Shown here piece after piece: positions 8,459 to 17,157 of a DNA stretch of 64,000 nucleotides. Numbering within the stretch: the first letter of the stretch is position 1; each line of letters begins with the position of its first letter. The notes beneath the pieces were generated by a model. It was not told the DNA's origin and did not search any database. It worked only from the letters and a program-made list of their open reading frames with translations. A program made the position numbers and the translations under genes. Source of the DNA: Planctomicrobium piriforme (GTDB lineage: Bacteria > Planctomycetota > Planctomycetia > Planctomycetales > Planctomycetaceae); contig NZ_FOQD01000010.1 of NCBI RefSeq assembly GCF_900113665.1, positions 124,001 to 188,000 of the forward strand. The letters are read 5' to 3'.

Positions 8459-9118
8459 ATGACCCAGGCCGCACTGCTCCGCCGTCCCGAAATGACGGTC
8501 GATGAACTCGCCGCTCGAATCGGTCCCGTGCCGTTATGGCGCGTGAGAACCGACCCCGCTCCCGGCACAGCCACTGAAGACGATGTCGAACGCCTCCGGC
8601 GCGAAGAAGGCGTGCTTTGCGAACTGATCGACGGCGTACTGGTGGAGAAGGCGAGTAATAGCAAGAAGGCATTTCTAAACGCTCAGATTTCCACGTTACT
8701 CGGAAATTTTGTGCAAGCAGGACGCCTTGGCTGGGTGCTTGGTCCCAATGGATTTGTCTGGCTCTTGGGAAGGCGTTTACGAGCCCCTGACGTTTCTTTT
8801 TACCGCCTGAACCAATTGCCGAATCAGTGTCTACCAGACACGGGTTTTCTGGATGTCGCGCCAGCGCTGGCAATTGAAGTTCTCAGCCCGGGCAATACAG
8901 CCGGGGAAATGGAACGCAAACGACGGGACTTTTTCGCGGCGGGGACCGAGCAATTCTGGATCGTCGATCCCGAACAGCTCCACATCCAGGTATTCACCGG
9001 CCCGGACGCCTGCCGAACCTATTCGCAACAGGAACCTCTCGACGCAGGCTCAGTCCTGCCGGGCTTTCAGTTGAACATCGCCGAACTGTTTGCTGCACCG
9101 ACTGTTCGCGGCAAATAG
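8459..9118 (+). CDS. Uma2-family (DUF820) putative PD-(D/E)XK endonuclease
   Basis: About 219 aa. The start is the ATG at 8459 because GGAGGAGA (8441-8448) sits 10 nt upstream; an earlier in-frame start at 8417 lacks such a site. Family motifs are ELIDGVLVEKA (N-terminal acidic motif), RAPDVSFYR (the PD-like Asp), ALAIEVLSPGNT (the E-x-L-S motif) and QFWIVDPEQLHIQVF (the strand that follows). Uma2 proteins are abundant in planctomycetes and cyanobacteria, adopt a restriction-endonuclease fold and have no settled role. It lies 87 bp after the sigma gene, with a strong ribosome binding site of its own, and converges with the DUF420 gene after 2 bp. Confidence 0.88.
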   Translation: MTQAALLRRPEMTVDELAARIGPVPLWRVRTDPAPGTATEDDVERLRREEGVLCELIDGVLVEKASNSKKAFLNAQISTLLGNFVQAGRLGWVLGPNGFVWLLGRRLRAPDVSFYRLNQLPNQCLPDTGFLDVAPALAIEVLSPGNTAGEMERKRRDFFAAGTEQFWIVDPEQLHIQVFTGPDACRTYSQQEPLDAGSVLPGFQLNIAELFAAPTVRGK

Positions 9119-9120
9119 TC

Positions 9121-9618
9121 TCAGGCGACAAACGCGACGTAGTAGAACCACAGCCCGGTGACCGACGTTCCGACGATGTCGATCACCGACAGCCAGCCCA
9201 GCGTCTTGTGCAACTGGCTGTGCTTCCCCGGGACTGGTGTTCGTGCAAATTCTCTGAGGGCCAGGATCAAGGTGGTGCCCCACAAGAGGGGCGTGGTGAT
9301 CGCGAAGATCAGATGCACCCGCAGCACCCGGCTGACATGTTCGAACTCTGCCCCGGTGAGCCGCGGCGATTCGGGGTTCTTGTTGACGATGTTTCGCCAG
9401 CCGCCGTGGATGAACTGCATATCCACTTCAAACGCGGTCACGGCGACCAGCAGCGTGATCCCCAGAATGATCTGCAGATTGCGGTGCAGCAGATACCGCC
9501 GCTGCACTTTGACGGCGTACAGACTGTAGAGCAGAATCGGCACGATGGCCGCGAGTGCTGTGACCACGAAGTCCAGCATGAACGAGGCATCGTATCCCAG
9601 GAAGCCATGTGTGAGCAT
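9121..9618 (-). CDS. DUF420 (YozB-like) membrane protein
   Basis: About 165 aa from the ATG at 9618 (the frame is open further upstream, but those residues do not look like protein). Four to five TM helices are visible: FMLDFVVTALAAIVPILLYS, LQIILGITLLVAVTAFEVDM, VLRVHLIFAITTPLLWGTTL and LGWLSVIDIVGTSVTGLWFY. Conserved His residues (LLHRN, FIHGG, LRVHLIF, LHKTLGW) match the DUF420 pattern, which resembles heme-associated cytochrome oxidase assembly membrane proteins. No oxidase genes are nearby. The gene ends 2 bp from the convergent Uma2 gene. Confidence 0.82.
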   Translation of the reverse strand: MLTHGFLGYDASFMLDFVVTALAAIVPILLYSLYAVKVQRRYLLHRNLQIILGITLLVAVTAFEVDMQFIHGGWRNIVNKNPESPRLTGAEFEHVSRVLRVHLIFAITTPLLWGTTLILALREFARTPVPGKHSQLHKTLGWLSVIDIVGTSVTGLWFYYVAFVA

Positions 9619-9860
9619 GTGCGGATTATAGAGGCGTCCCCATTTTCTCGTAGGCGGGCCGATGGAAATTCCGGGAATTGACGCTGCGGCACATCTGCTG
9701 TCCATTCAATGCTTTGCAGCTTTGGACGGCAGCGCAATCGCGCTGCGATATGACGGTTATGCGCGTTGTGCCGCAAGACGCCGGCGGTCTGAGCCGGTTC
9801 ACCCTCAGCGAGCAGGGAGCAGATTGAGTTGGCCGAACCGGCAGTCCGATACTCGCCGGT

Positions 9861-10202
9861 ATGGAAGACCCCGACCTTCAGCTTCTGGCGATCAACCTCC
9901 CCTGGCAGCGGCTGCTCGAGGCTTACCTCGAGTTGAACTCCGAACCGCTCCCGGCCGGTGAATCAGGCCCCCGCTGGTCCCCTCGCATCATCTCGATGAA
10001 CGAGGTCACGCCGCAGGAACTCTCCGGCATTCATGGGCAACTGATCGCCCTCGGCTGGCTGCACTTCCAGTTAGAAGATGGGCAAGCCGGGCTGACTTAT
10101 CGGGTCTCGCCGGATGGCCGCCGCGCCCTCGCACGACTCGAGAACTACATCGCCCATGCAGAAGAAAACGCATCCAGCAGCGACGAGAGTCTTGCCGCCT
10201 GA
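9861..10202 (+). CDS. Small hypothetical protein, possible winged-helix fold
   Basis: A 113-aa soluble, acidic protein. I do not recognise a family. The order helix (WQRLLEAYLEL), helix (TPQELSGIHGQLIALGW), then beta hairpin (LHFQLEDGQAGLTYRVSPDGRRALARL) resembles a MarR/PadR-type winged-helix module, where YRVSPDGRRAL mimics the usual YxLTxxGrxal wing. This is inference by eye. It has no clear Shine-Dalgarno sequence and converges with the next hydrolase gene after 4 bp. The 240-bp stretch upstream contains only a small hairpin (GCAGCGC/GCGCTGC, 9729-9746). Confidence 0.6.
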   Translation: MEDPDLQLLAINLPWQRLLEAYLELNSEPLPAGESGPRWSPRIISMNEVTPQELSGIHGQLIALGWLHFQLEDGQAGLTYRVSPDGRRALARLENYIAHAEENASSSDESLAA

Positions 10203-10206
10203 CCTC

Positions 10207-11145
10207 TCACTTTTTCTTCGGCTGCAACTGATCGACGAAGAAGCTGAAAATGTCGGGATGCTTGATCCCGGTTGAGCCGATGTAGTTGAACTCGCACTCG
10301 ACACCCGCTTTGGTCAACGCCTCGGACAGGCGCACGCCCAGGTTCGCGGAATGCGGCGGATCTTTCTGTGGCTGCCCCATGGCCGGCACCGAGTCGTAAT
10401 AAATGTACGTCGGCGGATCGTCAGGCGAGACCAGCGAGAGCGGAGAATACTCCGCGATCCACGGCTGCAACTTTTCACGCTGCGCAATGAACTCGTCATA
10501 GCTCGGCAACGCGAACGCGTGATTTCCGTACATGTTGTTGGGAATCCATTCGCGCGCCAGGACCGGATCGAGCGTCGTCTGCGGCACGAAACCCATCACA
10601 CACCGCACTCGCGTCGACTCGCGCCGCACCGGATCGGGATCGTCCGACTTCGCCATGTCGTCATGATAGGCCAGCCACAAACTGGAGAATCCGCCAGCCG
10701 ATCCCCCCAGGGCGGCGATTCGGTTTTTGTCGATGTTCCAGTCCTTCGCCTTGCTCCGCACAAATTGCAAAGCCAGGGCTGCATCTTCCAGCGGAGCCTT
10801 CACTGCCGGCTTGATTCCTGCGGAAATGGCATCCGGAATCAGCCGATAGTTGATCGAGACGACCGACATGCCCGACTTGAGCGCCTGGGCCAGAAAGTCC
10901 GGGTTCGCCTTGTCGCCATTCATCCAGCCGCCGCCGTGAATGAAGAATAGCAATGGCGTCGGCTGTGCAGACTCGGCCTTGTAAAAGTCCAGCACCTGAA
11001 GCGGATGCGGCCCATAAGGCACATTCGCCTGCGTCGGCGCAGGATTCTGCGACAGTGCCGCGGTCGCAAACGAGAACACCAGCACTCCGCCCGCAATCAT
11101 CGCCCGCAACGACTTGATCATCTTCAGCAGCCTGTTGTGAAACAT
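10207..11145 (-). CDS. Secreted alpha/beta hydrolase (carboxylesterase/BD-FAE-like)
   Basis: A 312-aa protein with an N-terminal signal peptide (MIKSLRAMIAGGVLVFSFATAALS, from either of two in-frame ATGs). The esterase/lipase HGGG oxyanion motif is FFIHGGGWMNGDKANPDF, the nucleophile elbow is ALGGSAGGFSS, and the late His is in GIKHPDIF. This layout is the hormone-sensitive-lipase/BD-FAE type that is abundant in planctomycetes, usually exported and acting on carbohydrate or small esters. It is followed at 35 bp (minus strand) by coaD upstream, so the two may be co-transcribed, though they share no pathway. Confidence 0.88.
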   Translation of the reverse strand: MFHNRLLKMIKSLRAMIAGGVLVFSFATAALSQNPAPTQANVPYGPHPLQVLDFYKAESAQPTPLLFFIHGGGWMNGDKANPDFLAQALKSGMSVVSINYRLIPDAISAGIKPAVKAPLEDAALALQFVRSKAKDWNIDKNRIAALGGSAGGFSSLWLAYHDDMAKSDDPDPVRRESTRVRCVMGFVPQTTLDPVLAREWIPNNMYGNHAFALPSYDEFIAQREKLQPWIAEYSPLSLVSPDDPPTYIYYDSVPAMGQPQKDPPHSANLGVRLSEALTKAGVECEFNYIGSTGIKHPDIFSFFVDQLQPKKK

Positions 11146-11180
11146 GGTGTTGGGGGGACGAGGCCACTGCAGAGCGGCTA

Positions 11181-11723
11181 TTACTGTCCTCTGTCCCCCA
11201 TCCCCTCGGCCCTCTCCCTCTGCACCTTCTCCAGCAGGGGAGTCACGACCCGTTCGGGGATGAACTTCAGCAGTTGCTCGCGGCTGGCGTCCCGTCCCAT
11301 CGTTGCGATCTGCTTGATGAGCGTGCTGGAGATATGCGAGAACCGTTCCGACGCCATCAGGAACACCGTTTCCAGGTCGGGCGCCAGAATGTGATTCGCC
11401 AGGGCCATCGTGAATTCGGTTTCGATGTCCGAAACGGTTCGCACGCCGCGGAGCATCACGCTGGCCCCGATGGATCGGGCGAAATCGACCGTCAGCCCGG
11501 TGAAGCCTGCGATCTGGACGTTGGGGAGATCGGCGAAGATATCCCCCATGATCTCCTGCCGTTCCGCGGCGCTGAACAGCGGCTGCTTGTCGGGATTGAT
11601 CCCGATCGCGATGACCAGCCGGTCAAAGAGCGCCGCCCCCCGTCGCACGATGTCCTCGTGTCCCAGAGTGAACGGGTCAAAACTCCCGGCATAGATCGCC
11701 ACTCGCGGCGCGACAGGTTTCAA
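11181..11723 (-). CDS. coaD: Phosphopantetheine adenylyltransferase
   Basis: A 180-aa enzyme that transfers AMP from ATP to 4'-phosphopantetheine, giving dephospho-CoA, the penultimate step of coenzyme A synthesis in the cytoplasm. The nucleotidyltransferase motif GSFDPFTLGH (13-22) contains the T-x-G-H signature; LRGVRTVSDIETEFTMA and the ISSTLIKQIA motif are the substrate and triphosphate contacts conserved in CoaD. The length is about 15-20 residues above E. coli CoaD because of a charged C-terminal tail. panB, another gene of the CoA/pantothenate route, lies 30 kb away at 41510, so there is no operon link. Confidence 0.96.
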   Translation of the reverse strand: MKPVAPRVAIYAGSFDPFTLGHEDIVRRGAALFDRLVIAIGINPDKQPLFSAAERQEIMGDIFADLPNVQIAGFTGLTVDFARSIGASVMLRGVRTVSDIETEFTMALANHILAPDLETVFLMASERFSHISSTLIKQIATMGRDASREQLLKFIPERVVTPLLEKVQRERAEGMGDRGQ

Positions 11724-11743
11724 GCAAACATCCTCGTTTCAAA

Positions 11744-11789
11744 CTCCCCTCGCCCCTGTACTCAGGGGAGAGGGGCCGGGGGTGAGGGG
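11744..11789. repeat. GTACT-loop palindromic repeat, copy B
   Basis: CCCCTC-G-CCCCTG-TACT-CAGGGG-A-GAGGGG (11746-11775) is a hairpin like copy A, with the loop-closing pairs changed to TG/CA, still complementary, plus the G-rich tail. It lies between the ThuA gene end and the coaD start. Confidence 0.8.
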
Positions 11790-11822
11790 CGAGCGGCATT
11801 ACAACGCGCCCATGATCCTGAC

Positions 11823-12701
11823 CTACTTCTTGCTCGTGAAGCCATGTGCCTCGAAATCGGCCTTGGCCTTCGCTTCGGCTTCCGTCGACACCTGTGGATT
11901 GGGCGTGGCATCGACGTCGAAGTCGCCGCGAATCCATTTCACGGCGGCCGTGATCGAATCGAGATACGCTTGGTTCGTCCAGGATGTTTCGTTGTGGCCG
12001 AGGTTATTGCAGTAGACCCGACCTTCTCCGTAGTTCTTGATCCAGCAGACGGGGACATGGTAACCCAGTTCCGTCGGCACCGGGTTCTTGGTCGGGCTCT
12101 TGGCATAGTCGAGGCTCAGCAGCACATGCACTTTTTCCGGCTGCCAGTGCCGGTACATGTAGATCTCTTCTTTCAGCGTGAAGTCCTTGCCGAACGGCGC
12201 GGTGAGCGGATTCTCCGGCTCGTAATTCGTCAACGTCACCTGCGTCCCTGAGGTCCAGGGATGCGACAGGAACGACCCGCCGATCATGTCCCAGTACGGC
12301 TCGTATTTATCCAGGGTGTCCATGGCCGAGTGAAATCCCAGGACGCCGTGCCCTTTTTCCTTGAGCCAGACCTTGAAGAAGTAGTCTTTGGCATCGTCCG
12401 GAATCGGCAATTCGCCCGTGGTGTAGAACGCCACGATGTCGTACTTCTGCAGATTTTCTTTCGTGAAATCCGCTGCGCAGTCTTGTGTGCAGTCGACTTC
12501 AAACTGGCCGGTCTTCTCGCCCAGTTGGGTGAGTGCAATTTCCGCGACCGACAGCGAATCGCCCCGTTTCACCGAGCTGTGGACAAACCCTTTGCTCTGG
12601 GTCACGAACAGAATGCGGGTTTTCTTGTCAGCCGCCGAAGCGGTCGTGACTGGCAACAGCACGCAGGCGCACAGCACCAGCAAAAGTCGACGGGTGAGCA
12701 T
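11823..12701 (-). CDS. Secreted ThuA-domain (trehalose-utilization-like) protein
   Basis: About 292 aa from the ATG at 12701, which starts a good signal peptide (MLTRRLLLVLCACVLLPVTTASA, cut before ADKK). The ThuA fold (class I glutamine-amidotransferase-like) is shown by TRILFVTQSKGFVHSSV, the DIVAFYTTGELP strand-turn, HGVLGFHSAMDTL, and PVCWIKNYGEGRVYCNNLGHNETSW near the C-terminus. The last motif is the most characteristic. ThuA-domain proteins are expanded in planctomycetes and often sit with secreted sugar-oxidising enzymes; their activity is unsettled. Here no partner enzyme is adjacent. Confidence 0.9.
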   Translation of the reverse strand: MLTRRLLLVLCACVLLPVTTASAADKKTRILFVTQSKGFVHSSVKRGDSLSVAEIALTQLGEKTGQFEVDCTQDCAADFTKENLQKYDIVAFYTTGELPIPDDAKDYFFKVWLKEKGHGVLGFHSAMDTLDKYEPYWDMIGGSFLSHPWTSGTQVTLTNYEPENPLTAPFGKDFTLKEEIYMYRHWQPEKVHVLLSLDYAKSPTKNPVPTELGYHVPVCWIKNYGEGRVYCNNLGHNETSWTNQAYLDSITAAVKWIRGDFDVDATPNPQVSTEAEAKAKADFEAHGFTSKK

Positions 12702-13244
12702 CGAGGCCTCTTCGAGAGTGAATCTGGAATATTCGGACGCCGGGAGATGCACGGCACACCCCTCACGCATCAGCAGTGCATCATAGGACTTTCGGATGTC
12801 GTTGTCAGTTCAGCGCCCACTCAGCAAATTTGGTTTCGACGATCATTCGGACGAATGGAGGCACTGATAGTCACGGGTTTGAACCACGAAAGCAGCGAAA
12901 GACACGAAAAGAGTTGTCACCGTTGCGTCAGCCGCGGACATCGGTCCTCAGGCAAGCGAGTTGAGCTCAATGAATTGTTTTCGTGCCTTTCGCGTCTTTC
13001 GTGGTTTTCTTCTTCGTGTCTGAGTTGAACCGGTCTTACCTCATTCAAACGCCGTCGATTTCCGACATTTGCCCGCCTTCCCGATTTCCCCCTTTCATTT
13101 TCCCTTCGTTTTCCGAACCGTTCCCAAACAGTCAGGCCACTGCTACCATCGCCCGTGAACGAGTCGAAGCGGGGTGGGAGCCGGGCGATTTCGGGGCATT
13201 CGAACCCTGAAATGCAGCGCTTCGCATGGAGTAAGGAAACAAGC
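12702..13244. repeat. Intergenic region with ACCACGAA-type inverted repeat
   Basis: There is no convincing gene between the ThuA gene and the M16 gene. An imperfect inverted repeat has arms at 12882-12914 and 12972-13008 built of spaced CGAAA units (AACCACGAAAG ... CACGAAAA and its complement), enclosing ~57 nt. The same design recurs at 17211, 18425, 38678 and 45258. Confidence 0.6.
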
Positions 13245-16200
13245 ATGCTTCACCGAGTCTGTTACCTTTTTGCTGCAGGGATGTTGATGATGAATGGAGC
13301 CGTCGGCCTGGCCGATCCGCAACATGTCGCCTCGGTCGAGGGGATTGCGGAATACCAGTTGGAAAACGGGGTCAAGGTTCTCCTCTTTCCCGACCCCTCC
13401 AAGCCCCAGGTCACCGTCAATATGACGGTGTTCGTCGGTTCGCGTCACGAGGGCTACGGCGAAGCCGGCATGGCCCACCTGCTCGAGCACATGCTCTTCA
13501 AGGGGACGCCGAAATACCCGCAAATCCCCAAAGTGCTCAAAGACCATGGCGCCGACTTCAACGGCACCACCTGGCTCGATCGCACTAACTACTATGAAAC
13601 ACTGCCTGCCAGCCCCGAGAACCTTGAGTTCGCGATCTCGCTGGAAGCCGACCGGCTGATCAACAGCTTCGTCAAGAACGAAGACCTGCAGTCGGAAATG
13701 ACGGTCGTCCGCAACGAGTTCGAACGGGGCGAAAACTCCCCCTCTTCGGTTCTCGGACAGCGGATCATGTCTGCCGCCTACGAATGGCATAACTACGGCA
13801 AGTCGACCATCGGCAACCGTGCCGACATCGAACGCGTTCCCATAGAGAACCTGCAGAAGTTCTATCGCAAGTATTATCAGCCCGACAATGTGATGGTGAT
13901 CATCGCCGGAGCGTTTGATCCCGAGCAGGCGCTCAAGCTGGTCAACGAACACTTCGGCTCGATCCCCAAGCCGGATCGCGTCCTTGATCCCACCTACACC
14001 GAAGAACCGGCGCAGGATGGCGATCGCATGGTGATGCTCCGCCGCGTCGGCGACGTCGGCCTGGCCGGGGCGCTCTATCACATCCCCTCAGGCGCCCATC
14101 CCGATTATGTGGCGCTCGACGTGCTGGAACACATTCTCACATCGTCTCCGTCAGGCCGCCTGTACAAGGCGCTGGTGGAAACCAAGCTGGCATCCAGCAT
14201 TTCCGGAGCTGCCTACGCACTGCATGATCCAGGCGTCCTGAAGTTCATGGCCGAATGCAGCCCCGGCATCAGCCCCAAAGATGTCCTCGCCAAGATGCTC
14301 GAAGTCATCGAGACGGTCGGCGAGTCCGGCGTCAGCGAAGAAGAAGTCGACCGCGCCAAACGCTATTGGATGAAGGTCTGGGAAATGTCCCTGGCCGACA
14401 GCAGCCGCATGGCCGTGCAGCTCAGCGACTGGGCCGCGCAAGGCGATTGGCGTCTGATCTTCCTCTATCGCGACCGTCTCGAGGCGGTGACCCCGGCCGA
14501 AGTCGATGCCGTCGCCAAGAAGTACCTCAAGGAAAACAACCGCACCGCCGGGATGTTCATTCCCACGAGTTCTTCTGAACGCATTAGCGTGCCTGCCACG
14601 CCGAACCTCGCCGAAATGATTGGCGACTACCAGGGCCGCGAACAGGTCGCGTCCGGCGAAGCCTTCGAGGTGACACCTGAGAACATCGAGCAGCGCACCA
14701 CCCGCGTGGTTCTTCCTTCCGGCGTGAAGGCGGCGTTTCTGCCCAAGAAGACCCGTGGTGAATCGGTCATTCTGCGGATGACGCTGCGATACGGCACCGC
14801 GGAATCCCTGATGGGACTGAAGAACGCGTCCGAAGTTTTGCCGGCCCTGATGCTGCGTGGTACAGAAAAGCTCAGCCGCCAGCAGATCCAGGACGCACTC
14901 GACAAGAACAAGGCGCGGCTCTCTCCAGAAGGCAGCCCCGGCGACGTCACCTTCGAACTCGAAACCCGTCGCGAACATCTCGCTGATTCGCTCGAAGTAC
15001 TGCGTCAAGTGCTGCGTGAACCTGCTCTCCCGGCGGATGAACTCGAAATCATCCGCAACAGCCGCATTTCGCAGGCGGAACAGGGCCTGACCGATCCGAC
15101 AGAACTCGCTCGAGTCGCGGTGACCAAGGCACTGGGCGGCAATTATCCCCCCGCTGATGTTCGTTACATCGCCACGGTCCCCGAGCAGATCGCGTTCTGG
15201 AAAGAACTGCAGCGCGATTCGGTGGTCAAGATCTACAAGGAATACCTGAGCGGCACCGTCGGTGAAGTCTCCGTCGTCGGCGACTTCGAAATCGATGCAG
15301 TCCGTCCTGCTCTGGAAAAGATCTTCGCCGACTGGAAGTCGTCGCAGCCGTTCGCCCATATCCCCCGTGCCGGCAACCTCGATGTGTCTGCCGAACGCAA
15401 GCAGATCGAAACTCCGGACAAGGAAAACGCCACTTACCTGGCGGGCACCGTGTTCCCGATGAACGACATGAATCCCGACTACCCCGCACTGGTGATGGGC
15501 AATTTCGTCCTCGGCAGCAGCGGACTCTCGTCGCGGCTCGGCGATCGGGTGCGACAGAAGCAGGGGCTCTCTTACAGCGTGGGTTCGTATGTCCGTTCGG
15601 CGGCGCTCGATGAACGCACCACTTTCCTGACCTACGCCATCACCAACCCCGGCAACATGAGCAAAGTTGAATCGTCCATCCAGGACGAAATCGAAATGCT
15701 CCTCAAGGACGGCGTGACCGCACAGGAACTCGCAGCGGCCCAGAAGGGGTACCTCGAAGCCCAGATCATCGACCGCTCTGACGATAAACAGATCGCGGCG
15801 ATTCTGAACTCAACGCTGTATCTCAACCGCACCATGCAGTATTACGTCGAGCGCGAAGCCGCCATTAAGAAGCTCACCATCGAAGTGGTGCATGCGGCGC
15901 TTCGCAAATGGATCCAGCCCAACCACATTGTCGTGGTCGTGGCCGGCGACTTCGCCAAGGCCAAGGCTGCCGCACCTGCCAGTGCGGCGACGGAACCGAA
16001 ATCCGAAATGAAAGCGGAAACTCCCATGTCCACTGCTTCCAGCAGCCCCGAATTCCAGAAGACGGCATCGGGCCTGAAATACAAGATACTCACGCCCGGA
16101 ACCGGCAAACAGCCAACCGCGGCCAGCACCGTGGTCTGCCACTATCGCGGCTGGCTCGACAACGGCAGCGAGTTCGACAGCTCTCACGGCGGCGCACCCA

Positions 16201-16382
16201 TCGAGTTCCCGCTGAGCGGAGTGATCCGCGGCTGGACCGAAGGCCTGCAGCTCGTCAAAGAAGGGGGCAAGATCGAACTCGAAATCCCCGCCGAACTCGG
16301 TTACGGCAAACGGGGCGCCCCGCCGGTCATCCCGGCCAACGCCACGCTGCACTTTGAAGTCGAACTCGTCAAAGTGAAATAG
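13245..16382 (+). CDS. M16 zinc peptidase fused to a C-terminal FKBP peptidyl-prolyl isomerase
   Basis: About 1045 aa; the ATG at 13245 is preferred because TAAGGAAAC lies just upstream and the following residues form a signal peptide (CYLFAAGMLMMNGAVGLA). It is a periplasmic or exported pitrilysin-type protease. The N-terminal M16 half has the zinc motif HLLEH (78-82, with Glu81 catalytic) and the distal acidic region VVRNEFERGENSP. A second, non-catalytic M16 half has the RLGDRVRQKQGLSYSVGSY signature. A ~30-residue Ala/Lys/Glu linker leads to a complete FKBP domain in the last ~110 residues (GLKYKILTPGTGK, CHYRGWLDNGSEFDSS, GVIRGWTEGLQL, LGYGKRG). The fusion is one uninterrupted frame and is unusual. 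The next gene encodes a close FKBP paralogue. A strong terminator follows. Confidence 0.93.
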   Translation: MLHRVCYLFAAGMLMMNGAVGLADPQHVASVEGIAEYQLENGVKVLLFPDPSKPQVTVNMTVFVGSRHEGYGEAGMAHLLEHMLFKGTPKYPQIPKVLKDHGADFNGTTWLDRTNYYETLPASPENLEFAISLEADRLINSFVKNEDLQSEMTVVRNEFERGENSPSSVLGQRIMSAAYEWHNYGKSTIGNRADIERVPIENLQKFYRKYYQPDNVMVIIAGAFDPEQALKLVNEHFGSIPKPDRVLDPTYTEEPAQDGDRMVMLRRVGDVGLAGALYHIPSGAHPDYVALDVLEHILTSSPSGRLYKALVETKLASSISGAAYALHDPGVLKFMAECSPGISPKDVLAKMLEVIETVGESGVSEEEVDRAKRYWMKVWEMSLADSSRMAVQLSDWAAQGDWRLIFLYRDRLEAVTPAEVDAVAKKYLKENNRTAGMFIPTSSSERISVPATPNLAEMIGDYQGREQVASGEAFEVTPENIEQRTTRVVLPSGVKAAFLPKKTRGESVILRMTLRYGTAESLMGLKNASEVLPALMLRGTEKLSRQQIQDALDKNKARLSPEGSPGDVTFELETRREHLADSLEVLRQVLREPALPADELEIIRNSRISQAEQGLTDPTELARVAVTKALGGNYPPADVRYIATVPEQIAFWKELQRDSVVKIYKEYLSGTVGEVSVVGDFEIDAVRPALEKIFADWKSSQPFAHIPRAGNLDVSAERKQIETPDKENATYLAGTVFPMNDMNPDYPALVMGNFVLGSSGLSSRLGDRVRQKQGLSYSVGSYVRSAALDERTTFLTYAITNPGNMSKVESSIQDEIEMLLKDGVTAQELAAAQKGYLEAQIIDRSDDKQIAAILNSTLYLNRTMQYYVEREAAIKKLTIEVVHAALRKWIQPNHIVVVVAGDFAKAKAAAPASAATEPKSEMKAETPMSTASSSPEFQKTASGLKYKILTPGTGKQPTAASTVVCHYRGWLDNGSEFDSSHGGAPIEFPLSGVIRGWTEGLQLVKEGGKIELEIPAELGYGKRGAPPVIPANATLHFEVELVKVK

Positions 16383-16392
16383 CGAACGCTCA

Positions 16393-16433
16393 GGATCGCC
16401 GCAAACGCCAGCCGTGTGCGGCGATCCTTTTTT
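16393..16433 (+). terminator. Rho-independent terminator after the M16-FKBP gene
   Basis: GGATCGCCGC (16393-16402) pairs perfectly with GCGGCGATCC (16418-16427) over 10 bp around a 15-nt loop, followed by six T residues (16428-16433), 10 nt after the stop codon. Confidence 0.92.
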
Positions 16434-16458
16434 CTGTATTGTCTCAAACCAGTAGTAA

Positions 16459-16552
16459 TCAGTTGCTAGTTCTCAGTCGTCAGTTTGAAATTCGAAGGTC
16501 GAGCATTATTCCGTCGAATTTGACTGAAAACTGATGGCTGAGAACTGAAAGC
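16459..16552. repeat. CAGTTTTCAGT-type imperfect inverted repeat
   Basis: The left arm (about 16459-16486, with CAGTTGCTAGTTCTCAGTCG) and the right arm (about 16521-16551, with GACTGAAAACTGATGGCTGAG) are imperfect complements. Related sequence occurs at 22361-22460 and around panB. Confidence 0.55.
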
Positions 16553-16593
16553 TTCTGAACATTCCAACCCTTGACTCTAACCCCCGCGACTCA

Positions 16594-17157
16594 ATGAAAC
16601 TCCCGCTGTTCCTGCTGGTGCTCTGTTCCCTGTCCATGGGCTGCGTCGTCGGACCTGAAGAGGTCGCCGCGGAAAAACAGGCCAAAAAAGACACGGGTGA
16701 AGATCAGGCCAAAGCCGCGGAAATGGCCGCCGCAGCGGAAAAAGAATCGTCGGAGAAAGACTCTGGTCTTAAGACCGTCAGCGGCACCTCTGAACCTCCA
16801 GCTGCCGCTGCCAGCAGCGAAGACTTCCAGAAAACCAACAACGGTCTGAAGTATAAAATCATCGAGCCAGGCACCGGCAAACGTCCGACCAAAAGCTCGA
16901 CCGTGCTCTGCCATTACCGGGGCTGGCTCGATAACGGACGTGAGTTCGACAGCTCTTACAAATCTGGCGAACCGGTCGAGTTCCCCTTGAACGGCGTCAT
17001 CCCGGGCTGGACGGAAGGTCTGCAGTTGATTCAGGAGGGGGGCAAAATCGAACTCGAAATCCCCAGCCGCCTCGGCTACGGAGAACGCGGCATGCCCGGC
17101 GCCATTCCCCCCAACTCCCGCCTGCACTTTACAATCGAACTGCTGAAGGTGAAGTAA
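16594..17157 (+). CDS. FKBP-type peptidyl-prolyl cis-trans isomerase lipoprotein
   Basis: A 187-aa protein with a lipoprotein signal (LCSLSMGC, lipobox Cys near 17), a ~55-residue Glu/Ala/Lys-rich linker and one FKBP domain over the last ~110 residues. It should speed Xaa-Pro isomerisation during folding of exported proteins, anchored to a membrane. FKBP hallmarks are YKIIEPGTGK, VLCHYRGWLDNGREFDSS, FPLNGVIPGWTEGLQL, and LGYGERGMPGAIPPNSRLHF. The domain is about 73% identical, counted by eye, to that fused to the upstream M16 peptidase, so the two arose by local duplication or recombination. A terminator and a repeat separate the genes, so it is probably transcribed on its own. Confidence 0.93.
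   Translation: MKLPLFLLVLCSLSMGCVVGPEEVAAEKQAKKDTGEDQAKAAEMAAAAEKESSEKDSGLKTVSGTSEPPAAAASSEDFQKTNNGLKYKIIEPGTGKRPTKSSTVLCHYRGWLDNGREFDSSYKSGEPVEFPLNGVIPGWTEGLQLIQEGGKIELEIPSRLGYGERGMPGAIPPNSRLHFTIELLKVK

Noticed and set aside
12882..13008. Spaced ACCACGAA repeats considered as a CRISPR array
   Set aside because: The units are short, of irregular spacing and arranged as two inverted arms, not as regular direct repeats with unique spacers.
14151..15359. A 402-codon minus-strand frame inside the M16 gene
   Set aside because: It is antisense to a well-supported M16 domain and has no recognisable family.
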